64,000 nucleotides of DNA, taken from contig OZ244911.1 of assembly GCA_965221765.1 (NCBI GenBank), forward strand, positions 868,001 to 932,000, in the 5' to 3' direction. This DNA comes from Bin25 sp965221765 (GTDB lineage: Bacteria > Bacteroidota > Bacteroidia > Flavobacteriales > Flavobacteriaceae). Below the pieces are notes generated by a model. It did not search any database, was not told where the DNA came from, and saw only the letters and a program-made list of their open reading frames with translations. This document shows, in pieces, positions 31,601-40,053 of the stretch; position 1 is the first letter of the stretch, and each line of letters opens with the position of its first letter. The position numbers were made by a program, and so were the translations under genes.

Positions 31601-31680
31601 GAGTCGATCCTGAAACGCAATCTGGCAATAGGATACCGAACGTGTCTTCCTATATCATGGGGTTGAACATAAGATTTTAA
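28621..31680 (+). CDS. SusC-family TonB-dependent outer-membrane receptor
   Basis: A full-length SusC/RagA importer of 1019 residues. I choose the ATG at 28621 over the in-frame TTG at 28612. Signal peptide ends near AGFSQQ. A carboxypeptidase-regulatory-like domain follows (about residues 28-105, VTGVVTSSKDNQPIPGVNV), then the TonB-box/plug region with LDEVIVVGYGTQKKSDLTGAV and the SusC plug signature SVLKDAASAAIYGSRAANGV. The barrel ends SYIMGLNIRF. The C-terminal Ca-loop region VDTDGDGIPDQGDGEI matches that of the partial SusC at the left edge. It is followed 31 bases later by its SusD partner. It should import large glycan fragments using TonB energy; glycosaminoglycan specificity is inferred from the adjacent lyases. 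Confidence 0.96.
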   Translation: MRNELIKLQNRIKGIFLIAFLSSVAGFSQQTVTGVVTSSKDNQPIPGVNVIVRGTANGVTTDFDGNYTIMVLPKDVLVFSYIGLRTQEIPVGNQTIINTVLEEDLASLDEVIVVGYGTQKKSDLTGAVADVEVNQLQSRAVTNISAGLSGLVSGVLVTQTSGGFAGNDTGTIRIRGIGTFNNSNPLVIVDGVQANINDIDPNDVESISVLKDAASAAIYGSRAANGVVLVTTKKGTLGSPFIEYTGYAGFQIVNRKLDYTSDSAIWMEAANLLSGGEIFSKEEIQEWRDNPNDPLRYPNVNWYEEFVGRTAYLQNHSLSLSGGTAETQYRFAINYLDQTGIRPGNDFDRYGLRLNVQSEPLKGLNVSSNLFFRWSDISNGSSNVLGVGWAPLMPNIQAPDGRFGDAQSSAVGSVFNYNATLANSSNTRREQRLLGDISVSYDILSGLKVTGRVALNFNNRLSNNFTGTFDLWDFRRNVISRTINGVTNRRVSGREDQDYLLTSNFFLNYNKVFGKHDFELFGGFESLQFRSDFISAGIDNLLSDQVAVINAGLLNPRVGGSLVEWALNSYFGRLSYNYDGRYLLQANFRADGSSRFAPDNRWGYFPAFSAGWVISNEQFMAGIDALNFLKLRASWGKLGNNGIGNYAYQDVYDIGQNYSFDGTVVAGAAQNRLVDPTIRWETTISSDIALEAILFNTVDFSFEYFHRETEDILTSLPIPSFLGDKSNPTVNLANMINQGFEVNLGYNGRIRDDFNYAISANFTQVENEVTDYFTDIKTGSIQIGLPFNSFWGYEAIGLFTTQEQLDAAPTHHENTALGDIEIKDQLTVDTDGDGIPDQGDGEINTQDQVFLGSDIPRFTYGGIISLNYRNVDFGFIFQGILNRDLMTWGESINPILLGDRGALHQRWVDEAWSESNPTGTLPRLNRDGFDNLNGSRGRGNANGYWVNDVSYFRVKNIQLGYSLPSSILNKVNLTRLRFYVSLDNPFLITNEQWGVDPETQSGNRIPNVSSYIMGLNIRF

Positions 31681-31711
31681 TTGATTTGTTTTTGCAAAAA
31701 ATAATAGGGCT

Positions 31712-33343
31712 ATGAAAAAAAATAAAATATATTATACTTTTAATATAAGCGTGTATTTGCTTTTGATGTTTATGATTATTGTATCATGTGATGATGAGTT
31801 GGATACCAATCCGCCGGATCGACTATCTAGTGAAACATTTTGGAGAACGGTAGGAGATGCCAATGCTGGATTGGCAGCCGTATACGATGGTCTTCAAGGG
31901 ACTGCAAGGGATCGATTAGGTTGGTCCAAGCTTGGTTATTTTGATGTATTTACCCCGATTGGAAATAGTCGTAACCAAGGCCCTAGAAGAATTGCTGAAG
32001 GAGGTGGAACGGCCAATGATAGGGAATTTAGAAATTTTTGGAGGGCTATGTACAAGGGGGTCGTGAGAGCCAACGATTTTCTTGATAATATTGATCGCGT
32101 CTCTTTTGATATTCCAAATGGAGAGGCAGAGAAAAATAGGATGGTTGGCGAAGCACGATTTTTAAGGGCTATGTACTATTATCTATTGGTTGAGCAATAT
32201 GGTGATGTGCCTTTGTTTACCTCGGTACCTGGCATTGAAGATGCTTCTGCGACCAGAGCTCCCAAAGCTGAGGTTATTGCTCTAATCAAAGAAGATCTAT
32301 CCTTCGCTTTTGCTAATCTTCCTAATCCAGGCGAGGAAGAGGTTGGTCGGGCTACAAAAGGAGCTGCAAAGGCATTAGAAGTGAAAATAGCTCTTTATGA
32401 AAAGAATTGGGTAGCCGCGGCGATGGCCTGCGAGACCATTATGACCATGGGGTATGCCTTAGTGCCCGAATTTGAAGATGTCATAAACATAGAAAATGAA
32501 AACAACCAAGAGGTTATTTTTGATGTGGAACATGTTTTTATGACGGATGCCGAGAGTGGGGGAAGTTTTGAGAAATATTATGCTTTTCGAAGTTCGGCTG
32601 CTTCTGGATGGTCAGATATACAGCCGACACGATGGTTGGTGGAACAATATGAAATTATCGATCCAAACCCCACTAGTGTAAACCCTGATCCAGAAAGAAT
32701 CCCCAATGAGATTTTTTATTTTTTCGAAGGACGTGATCCTCGGATGGACAAAACGATACTTCGTGCAGGAAAAACCTTCGTGAATCAGTTTAACACTTCT
32801 ATAGTGCATCCTCATGAGTTTAGTGCGATAAACCATACTCAGACTGGAATGCATATGCGCAAGTATGTGATTCCTGGACCTGGATCGGCTAGTTTTGATT
32901 CGCCCTTGGACTTCATTATATTCCGTTATGCGGATATTTTGTTGAATTACCTTGAGGCGGTCGCTATGAGAGATGGTGTCAATACGCTTTCGCAAGAAAT
33001 CTTAGACCAGACGATTAATGCTATCAGAATGAGAGCTTCTGATCAATTACCATTATTTACTTCAGGGAATATCACCATGGAGGATATATATCATGAGCGT
33101 ATCGTAGAGCTTGCTATGGAGGGATGGACCTATTTTGATATGAAACGAAATGGAATGATTGAAATGAACAATGGTTATGTGGTGCAGGGTTTGCGGATTA
33201 AAGCTGGTCAAACCATTGAATTTAATAATCAAGTACGCCCACCTCGTTTTTTTGATCCGAACAAACATTATCTGTGGCCCATAACAATCGATGAACTAGA
33301 GCGCGGAGAAGGGTTAGAACAAAATCCTGGTTATACAGATTAA
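31712..33343 (+). CDS. SusD/RagB-family glycan-binding lipoprotein
   Basis: A 543-residue lipoprotein with signal ending MIIVSC (Cys26), partner of the SusC just upstream. Family marks: ETFWRTVGDANAGLAAVYDGL near the N-terminus, MVGEARFLRAMYYYLLVEQYGDVP, FRYADILLNYLEAVAMRDG, and the C-terminal IVELAMEGWTYFDMKR and PITIDELERGEGLEQNPGY. It differs clearly from the SusD at 611-2233, so the two pairs are unlikely to be recent duplicates and may handle different chains or sizes. Confidence 0.96.
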   Translation: MKKNKIYYTFNISVYLLLMFMIIVSCDDELDTNPPDRLSSETFWRTVGDANAGLAAVYDGLQGTARDRLGWSKLGYFDVFTPIGNSRNQGPRRIAEGGGTANDREFRNFWRAMYKGVVRANDFLDNIDRVSFDIPNGEAEKNRMVGEARFLRAMYYYLLVEQYGDVPLFTSVPGIEDASATRAPKAEVIALIKEDLSFAFANLPNPGEEEVGRATKGAAKALEVKIALYEKNWVAAAMACETIMTMGYALVPEFEDVINIENENNQEVIFDVEHVFMTDAESGGSFEKYYAFRSSAASGWSDIQPTRWLVEQYEIIDPNPTSVNPDPERIPNEIFYFFEGRDPRMDKTILRAGKTFVNQFNTSIVHPHEFSAINHTQTGMHMRKYVIPGPGSASFDSPLDFIIFRYADILLNYLEAVAMRDGVNTLSQEILDQTINAIRMRASDQLPLFTSGNITMEDIYHERIVELAMEGWTYFDMKRNGMIEMNNGYVVQGLRIKAGQTIEFNNQVRPPRFFDPNKHYLWPITIDELERGEGLEQNPGYTD

Positions 33344-33992
33344 ACTAGGGATTCATATACCTTTAAAAGAATGATCAAAATCAGATGGTCCTCACATGCA
33401 ATCGATATATACAATGCCACAAGTCATGCGGATTGGGTTGTTGATTCGAAAAAGCCTTTTTGCGTTATTGAAAGAGGCTATTTATCATTGGCAATAAAGG
33501 ATTTCAAATGATGACAAAACATGACCATAAGAAAATCAGTTGATAGTTCAGAGATGATTTTTAGTTCTCCCAAAAGAGGGTATCCTTTGAGAAAATAGAG
33601 AATATTCCAACGGCCTAGGCGAGACAATAAAATAACCTCGGAGAATGATAATACTGTAGAACAAAGACCGTTGAAATGAACTTATCGATCGATGATGCCA
33701 GGTAGCGCATCATCCATTTATGAAACAATGAGCCGTCCATTAGGAATGATGTCATGGGCAAAGATGGATTATCAAAGACAATGAAATCCTTATATAGTTT
33801 CCAATCAGCGCGCCGAAAAATGAATGTTCGTTTGGATGATGAGGGCGATAAAACAATTCCAAAAGGTATATTGTTGTATGCCATTGAAAAGAAAGTCGAT
33901 TTGTGGCTTGTCGGTTTTGAATTCAATCATCATTAATAGGGGACCATATGGCCATAACAGTTAAATTCGAAAAATAAATCAAGAGTAAACAA
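33344..33992. other. Gene-poor region between susD and the PL8 lyase
   Basis: Short open stretches occur (+ strand 33371-33508, starting MIKIRWSSHAIDIYN; + strand 33754-33936, starting MGKDGLSKTMKSLYSF) but neither resembles a family I know. They may be debris of a decayed gene. No promoter with both boxes was found. Confidence 0.4.
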
Positions 33993-36410
33993 ATGAAGGT
34001 GTTTTTGAGAACGTATGCTACTAGTTTCATATGGGTCGTTACTTTATCGATAAACGGACAATCCATCAAAAGCGATCAAGGAATTAAAAGGATTTTTGAA
34101 ACCATAAAACGACACTATCTTTATCAAGAGAATAGCCCCTTCAAATTCGTTTCTGAGGAAACTAGAGAGAGTCGAGTCTTCGATGAAAAAGAAGTCAAGG
34201 CTATTTTATCGAAGGCAACCGAAATCGGACATGATGAATCGAAACTTGAAAAGGTAAATGTTGATCTCTCGGTTATAAAAAGTAGAGTACTTCCCTTTCC
34301 AAAAAGAGAAGAAGGCGAAAAGTACCTCGCCCATGGCATTTTTTTGGATCATTTGTATCAACTTGCTAAATTTTGTGCAACGACATCCAACCAAAAATTA
34401 CAACGAGAGATTGAATCGCTGGTATTTAGAAGCCTGGCATGGTATATGGATAACTATGCTCCTGAACGAGCTTATTGGCGGTTAACCATGCGTTTTGGTA
34501 CTTTTCGTTCTTCTTATCTTGCCACACCGATCCTAGCCCAACTGGATCGGGTTTTGATTTGTTTGTATGATGCTATTTTAAGGGAGGCCGAAAAAGGAAA
34601 CTGGAATCCAAAACTACTGGCCATGGATATTGTAGACTATACTGATTATATTATAGATGAAGCAGTGGGAGCCCAAAATAGAGGGGTTAACTGGCGGGCT
34701 CGCTTCAATCATATCATCCCCCATTTTCTATTAAAATACCAATTGGGACATAAAACGGCTCTGAACCAACTGAAATACCATTTATATGATGGTTATGAAT
34801 ACGATCCGCTCAGACATTACTCCGATGGGATGGGTACGCTGACCGATGGTGGTTTTTGGCATCATGGAGCACAAGCCTATTGCCTCCCTTACGGTAAAAA
34901 TGATTTTATGGGCAGTGTCGGTCTGATGAAAATGCTTGAAGGAACAGAACTAGCCTTCAAGGAGAGACATTATGAAACCTATCAAACCCAGATGCTCGAT
35001 AAATGGCAGTATGTTGTTTATCAGGATGAGTGGTTCGATTTAGGCATCGTTGGAGGAAAGAATTCGGCTCAAGTTCGTCATGGCAAGGCCAAGGTTTCTC
35101 CTAGAACCTTACTTGGTATGATTGATGAACTATTGGCTTTGGATTCCGAATATTTATCGCGGCATGATGAGTTGGTAACGTTACGAAACAATGTAGCGAA
35201 TAAGACCCATGATAAAAATCTCTCCATTACCCGATCTTATTGGAATTGGGAGTACTTGCTACACAGACGACCAGGCTGGTATATAGGATATAAAGGATTG
35301 AGTAGCCTAACCAAATCCAGCGAGTGGGATCAAAACTATCATTTATCCAGTGGACATATGCCCATAATGCAACGGGGCGGGGAATACTGGAAAGTGCGCC
35401 CAGCCTTACGATGGTCGGCCTTACCTGGGGTTACTGCCGAACAGTTTGACCACAAGACATTAAACCAAAAAATGACCATGGGTACTTCTCGATTCTGTAA
35501 TGGAACAACAGATGGTCGTTTTGGGTTGTTCGCTTTTGATTTAGGCCATACCAATACTTCGATTGGAACGATTGTGGCCCATAAAGCAGGATTTTTTATG
35601 GATCGGGGAGCGATCAATCTAACCTCCGGGATAAAAAGAATAAGCAGTGGGGAAAACAAGGAAATATGGACTTCATTGGACAATAGAGTACTAAAAGGAG
35701 ACATCGTAGTCTTTATAAATGGCAAAGAGCAGAAATTAAATCATCAAAAATTGCCGCATGATTTCAGCTTTGAATTAAAGGATAACGGATGGTTTTGGCA
35801 TGACGGCATAGCTTATTTCATACCCGTTCATCGCGGAGAAATAGTTAATGTACGTCTCATTGCTGAAGAGCGTACTGGCGATGTCAAGGAAGTCCTTAGC
35901 CATAACAAGAATAAGGCATTCCATCACAAAACATTCCTATTGGCTATTAATCACGGCAAGGATCCCCAGAATGCAAAAGCATCCTATATGGTATTTCCCA
36001 ATGTACCCGTGGAATTTATTCAAGATAATGATCTATCACGATATGCCATTGTGAGTAATACGGACCATGTGAAGGCAGTCTTGGACAAGCAATCAGGGGC
36101 CTGCATGATTGTTTTTAGATTAGCTGGCCAAGTGAATATAGAAGGGTTCGGTTCGGTTTCCTCAACAAAACCTGTATTGGCCACTTTGGTCAAAGACTCA
36201 GGCAAGCTTAGAGTCAGTGTATCCGATCCGATAAAATTCAAAAAATTGGGTGATGTGGCTCTCGATAAAAAAATACAGTTGACTCTAGGCATTCAACTAG
36301 AAGGGGAAAAGTTTGATATAAAAAATCGCCAAACCACCCTTCTTATCAGAGATGATAACGGACCAGGTTATGAAGGAAGACCAATCGTAAGGGAATATAC
36401 AATCCAGTGA
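33993..36410 (+). CDS. PL8 polysaccharide lyase without sorting domain
   Basis: An 805-residue exported lyase of the chondroitin AC/hyaluronan lyase family. Signal peptide ends near SINGQS. The helical toroid spans about residues 80-370 and contains YWRLTMRFGTFRSSYL, the catalytic Asn233 in NRGVNW, His291 in FWHHGAQAY and Tyr300 in CLPYG; spacings equal those of the lyase at 4638-7775, to which it is clearly related (for example GWYIGYK against DYFVGFK and AINHGKDPQNAKASY). Beta domains follow, and the protein ends shortly after, with no type IX sorting tail, so it is probably periplasmic. It is the last gene of the locus and converges on sufS. Substrate is probably chondroitin or hyaluronan oligosaccharides. 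Confidence 0.92.
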   Translation: MKVFLRTYATSFIWVVTLSINGQSIKSDQGIKRIFETIKRHYLYQENSPFKFVSEETRESRVFDEKEVKAILSKATEIGHDESKLEKVNVDLSVIKSRVLPFPKREEGEKYLAHGIFLDHLYQLAKFCATTSNQKLQREIESLVFRSLAWYMDNYAPERAYWRLTMRFGTFRSSYLATPILAQLDRVLICLYDAILREAEKGNWNPKLLAMDIVDYTDYIIDEAVGAQNRGVNWRARFNHIIPHFLLKYQLGHKTALNQLKYHLYDGYEYDPLRHYSDGMGTLTDGGFWHHGAQAYCLPYGKNDFMGSVGLMKMLEGTELAFKERHYETYQTQMLDKWQYVVYQDEWFDLGIVGGKNSAQVRHGKAKVSPRTLLGMIDELLALDSEYLSRHDELVTLRNNVANKTHDKNLSITRSYWNWEYLLHRRPGWYIGYKGLSSLTKSSEWDQNYHLSSGHMPIMQRGGEYWKVRPALRWSALPGVTAEQFDHKTLNQKMTMGTSRFCNGTTDGRFGLFAFDLGHTNTSIGTIVAHKAGFFMDRGAINLTSGIKRISSGENKEIWTSLDNRVLKGDIVVFINGKEQKLNHQKLPHDFSFELKDNGWFWHDGIAYFIPVHRGEIVNVRLIAEERTGDVKEVLSHNKNKAFHHKTFLLAINHGKDPQNAKASYMVFPNVPVEFIQDNDLSRYAIVSNTDHVKAVLDKQSGACMIVFRLAGQVNIEGFGSVSSTKPVLATLVKDSGKLRVSVSDPIKFKKLGDVALDKKIQLTLGIQLEGEKFDIKNRQTTLLIRDDNGPGYEGRPIVREYTIQ

Positions 36411-36743
36411 TTCCTCTATATAAATCATGGTTAAAAGACCATCAACCGATGCTGATAAAACAAACTAAATCTTTCGATAGGTTAGAAACACTGTTTCAAG
36501 AAATAAGACCCTTGCACTGAAAAGACCCACCCTAACTTCTTTGGCAATATCGTTCTGTAAAGATTCGGTAGACGGACTAAGGGTAAAAAGTCAAAGTTAT
36601 GATTTAGAAAAAGTCTCTATTTTGGACAAACTTATAGGCCGAAAGAAATCGAAATAACACAATTATTTGAAATTATGTTTTCCTAATGGATTCACATGGC
36701 TTTGAAAACATCGTTGTAGAGAGGATTGTTCAGCAAATTAGGG
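36411..36743. other. Convergent intergenic region between PL8 lyase and sufS
   Basis: A weak ATGGT/ACCAT hairpin (about 36428-36444) follows the lyase but lacks a T-run. No sufE or other gene is visible where one would expect the SUF operon to continue. Confidence 0.45.
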
Positions 36744-37958
36744 CTATTTCAGCATGCTAATAGCTTTCAAAAGGGCATCCATCATTCGGTCTATTTCTTG
36801 TTTTGTATTATAAAATGAAAGAGAGGCGCGTATGGTTCCGGGAATTTGATAAAAATCCATAATCGGCTGAGCACAATGATGTCCGGTTCGTACAGCAATC
36901 CCTAGTTGATCCATGATGCTTCCAATATCATAAGGATGGATCCCTTTAATATTGAATGAAATCACAGGAGTTTTTTCAATAGATTCTCCATAAATAATAA
37001 TATCATCAACCGTTTTCAATAATGCTGTGGCATACTTTAATAACTCTTGTTCATAGGGCATAAAATTCTCATATCCGACTCCTTGTAAATAGTCAATAGC
37101 GGCTCCAAAAGCAATAGCTCCCGAAACATTGGGAGTTCCAGCTTCAAATTTATGGGGTATTTCGGCAAAAGTGCTCTTTTCAAAGGTCACTTCAGAAATC
37201 ATTTCACCCCCACCTTGATAGGGTGGTAATTCTTCTAAAAATTCTCGTTTACCATAGAGCATGCCAATGCCAGTGGGCCCACACATTTTATGAGCCGACG
37301 CGGTATAATAATCAACATCTAATTTTTGTAAATCCACTAGGAGATGCGGGGCAGCTTGTGCACCATCGACTAGAACTTCTATATTTTGGTTATGAGCTTT
37401 TTGAATGATATATTCTATGGGTTGAATGGTTCCGATGGCATTGGAAACATGACCTATAACGACCACCATGGTTTTTTTAGACCATAATCGATCGATGGCT
37501 TGGATATCTAAACGACCATCGATATTCATTGGTATGACTTTCAAAGTAGCTCCAGTTTTTTCGCTTAAAAATTGCCATGGAATAATATTGGAATGATGCT
37601 CCATCGCTGAAACCAATAATTCGTCTCCAGGTTTAAGTGTTTTGGTATAACCTGAAGCTACTAAATTGATCCCATGGGTCGTCCCAGAAGTAAAAATGAT
37701 TTCTTGGGCTTCTTTGGCATTGAAATGAATTTGTAATTTTTTTCGGGCATTTTCATAGGCATCAGTGGCTTGTTGGCTTAAGCTATGAACCCCACGATGA
37801 ATATTGGAATTATAACGATTATAATAATCCACGATAACGTCGGTGACTTGTTTAGGCGTTTGACTTGTGGCAGCATTATCAAAATAGACCAAAGGGTTTC
37901 CATGGACTAATTGATTTAGAATAGGAAAATCTTTCCGAATTTTTTGAATGTCTATCAT
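36744..37958 (-). CDS. sufS: Cysteine desulfurase SufS
   Basis: A 404-residue PLP enzyme that takes sulfur from cysteine for Fe-S cluster assembly by the SUF system. I use the ATG at 37958 (MIDIQKIRKDFPIL) because the longer frame begins with a TTG inside sufD. Motifs: YFDNAATSQTPKQV, GTTHGINLVA, the PLP lysine in YYTASAHKMCGPTGIGMLYG, and the persulfide cysteine in VRTGHHCAQPIM, which is the SufS type loop. It starts 4 bases after the sufD stop and ends the sufBCDS run. The SufE sulfur acceptor that often follows is not present here. Confidence 0.96.
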   Translation of the reverse strand: MIDIQKIRKDFPILNQLVHGNPLVYFDNAATSQTPKQVTDVIVDYYNRYNSNIHRGVHSLSQQATDAYENARKKLQIHFNAKEAQEIIFTSGTTHGINLVASGYTKTLKPGDELLVSAMEHHSNIIPWQFLSEKTGATLKVIPMNIDGRLDIQAIDRLWSKKTMVVVIGHVSNAIGTIQPIEYIIQKAHNQNIEVLVDGAQAAPHLLVDLQKLDVDYYTASAHKMCGPTGIGMLYGKREFLEELPPYQGGGEMISEVTFEKSTFAEIPHKFEAGTPNVSGAIAFGAAIDYLQGVGYENFMPYEQELLKYATALLKTVDDIIIYGESIEKTPVISFNIKGIHPYDIGSIMDQLGIAVRTGHHCAQPIMDFYQIPGTIRASLSFYNTKQEIDRMMDALLKAISMLK

Positions 37959-37962
37959 CGGA

Positions 37963-39285
37963 TTAGACCCCAAAACCCGTGTCTACTCCAAATTTGGAAG
38001 CAATTTGAAGGCTGATATGCTTTTTTAAAAATGGAATGGATATGCTTTCCAAAACATTGTTGGCAAAAGCATATGTCAGCAATGCTTCGGCTTCTTTGAT
38101 TGGAATCCCTCTAGATTGGGCATAAAACAATGCATTTTGGTCCAACTGTCCTACGGTACATCCATGAGAGCAACGTACATCATCAGCGAAAATTTCTAAT
38201 TGTGGTTTGGCATTGCAAACGGCCTTATCGCTTAGTATAATATTATTATTTTGTTGAAAAGCATTGGTTTTTTGAGCGACGCGGTCAACTAAAATTTTAC
38301 CATTGAAAACGCCTTGTGAATTCCCCGTGAAAATACCTTTATAATCTTGATGCGATTCGCAATTTGGTTGGGCATGATGTACTAAGGTGGAATGATCAAC
38401 ATGTTGATTTCGTTTTAAAACTGTAATGCCTTTTAATGTGGAGTTGATTCCTTTTCCAGTTTGACTAAAATTTAAATTATTTCGCACAATTTTTCCACCT
38501 AGAGAGGAGGTATGAACATTAACATGACTATGGGTTTCTTGGTGAATGAAAGTACTATCAATTAATGAAGCGCTATCCAAATCATCTTGGATTTTATAGT
38601 ATTCGATAGAAGCATTTTTTCCTGCATAAATTTCAGTGACCGAATTAGTCACTACAGGATGTTCGACCAGACTTTGGTGTCTTTCAATGATTTGAGCTTC
38701 TCCCCCTTGTTCCACGACAATTAAATTCCTAGGTTGCAACCATAGTGCATGGCAATCACCGGAAGAAAAATGAAGTATTTCAATAGGTGATTGGGGATTC
38801 TTATTTTTTGGAATATAGATAAAAGCCCCTTCATGTGCATAAGCTGTATTAAGCGCTACCATCGCTTCTTTAGGGAAGGCAATGGTATTGAAATAGGTAT
38901 CAAAAGTTTGACGATGTTGTTTTTGATTTATGGCAACAGACAAAAGATTGACATCAAACCCGTCGTGGTGTGTGTTGGATAAAAAAGGACTATATACGCC
39001 ATCGATGAATACAATTTTATAGGTATCCATTTCATAGAGAAAATACTTTTTGACATCATTGGGATGAATACCAACTTCTCCTGATGGAAAAATCACATAA
39101 TCTTCGCTAAGCAGAGAAGATAGAGAGGTGTATTTCCAGCCTTCTTGTTGGCGCGTTGGAAATCCTTTTTCTTCAAAAGTTTTGAAAGCTAGGTGACGTC
39201 GGCCTTCGATTGTTGGATGATCATCCAGCAAAACAGCTTCTTGTAATGCAAAAAAAGACGACAGTAATTTTTCTTTAAAATCCAA
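37963..39285 (-). CDS. sufD: Fe-S cluster scaffold protein SufD
   Basis: A 440-residue subunit of the SufBC2D scaffold complex. The C-terminal half has the beta-helix family region with NLNFSQTGKGINSTLKG, HHAQPNCESHQDYKGIFTG and the conserved DDVRCSHGCTVGQLDQNALFYAQSRGI. The only credible start is TTG at 39285: a stop lies four codons upstream in frame and the next Met is about 90 residues in. It begins 5 bases after sufC ends and stops 4 bases before the sufS ATG, so translation is probably coupled. Confidence 0.95.
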   Translation of the reverse strand: MDFKEKLLSSFFALQEAVLLDDHPTIEGRRHLAFKTFEEKGFPTRQQEGWKYTSLSSLLSEDYVIFPSGEVGIHPNDVKKYFLYEMDTYKIVFIDGVYSPFLSNTHHDGFDVNLLSVAINQKQHRQTFDTYFNTIAFPKEAMVALNTAYAHEGAFIYIPKNKNPQSPIEILHFSSGDCHALWLQPRNLIVVEQGGEAQIIERHQSLVEHPVVTNSVTEIYAGKNASIEYYKIQDDLDSASLIDSTFIHQETHSHVNVHTSSLGGKIVRNNLNFSQTGKGINSTLKGITVLKRNQHVDHSTLVHHAQPNCESHQDYKGIFTGNSQGVFNGKILVDRVAQKTNAFQQNNNIILSDKAVCNAKPQLEIFADDVRCSHGCTVGQLDQNALFYAQSRGIPIKEAEALLTYAFANNVLESISIPFLKKHISLQIASKFGVDTGFGV

Positions 39286-39290
39286 TGGGT

Positions 39291-40034
39291 CTAATTATTT
39301 TTAATCCAATCATATCCTTGAGCCTCTAGCTTTCTAGCCAGCGATATATCACCACTTTTAACAATTTTCCCATCCAATATCACATGGACATAATCAGGAA
39401 CGATATATTCAAGCAAACGTTCGTAATGAGTAATGACCACTGTAGATCTTTTAGGACTTCTCATTTCGTTAACACCACGAGCGACGATTTTTAAAGCATC
39501 AATATCCAACCCGGAATCAGTTTCATCCAAAATTGAGAGCAGCGGTTGATGCATCATCATTTGAAAAACTTCATTTCGTTTCTTTTCTCCACCAGAAAAT
39601 CCCTCATTCAAGGATCGCGATAAAAATTTAGAGTCAATTTGTAGTTTTTCTGCTGTTTTACGAATGAATTGAAGTAATTCGCCAGCCGGCATATCATTCA
39701 ATCCTCTAGCTTTTCTAATAGCATTGATGGATGTTTTGATAAAATTTGTAACAGTGACTCCAGGAATTTCTACAGGATATTGAAAAGAAAGAAAAATTCC
39801 TTGAACAGCACGTTCCTCAGGGTCTAAATCTTCCATGGGTTGTCCCTTAAATAAAATATTTCCTTCTTCAATTTGATAGTCTTCATTTCCAGCAATGACC
39901 CAGGCCAACGTTGATTTGCCAGACCCATTAGGTCCCATAATAGCATGAACTTCACCGGGTCCTATATGTAAGTCCACGCCATTTAAAATCTTTTTGTTTT
40001 CCACAGAAACATGGAGATTTTCAATACGTAACAT
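39291..40034 (-). CDS. sufC: SUF system ATPase SufC
   Basis: A 247-residue ABC-type ATPase of the SufBC2D complex. Walker A GPNGSGKSTLAW, Q-loop region FLSFQYPVEIPG, signature FSGGEKKRNE and Walker B LSILDETDSGLD are all intact, followed by the His of the switch in VVITHYERLL. It sits 19 bases after sufB. Confidence 0.97.
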   Translation of the reverse strand: MLRIENLHVSVENKKILNGVDLHIGPGEVHAIMGPNGSGKSTLAWVIAGNEDYQIEEGNILFKGQPMEDLDPEERAVQGIFLSFQYPVEIPGVTVTNFIKTSINAIRKARGLNDMPAGELLQFIRKTAEKLQIDSKFLSRSLNEGFSGGEKKRNEVFQMMMHQPLLSILDETDSGLDIDALKIVARGVNEMRSPKRSTVVITHYERLLEYIVPDYVHVILDGKIVKSGDISLARKLEAQGYDWIKNN

Positions 40035-40053
40035 GAATTATTAAAATTTAAAA

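Noticed and set aside
33754..33936. Plus-strand 60-codon ORF upstream of the third PL8 lyase
   Set aside because: No signal, no family resemblance, and an opposing ORF of similar size overlaps it.
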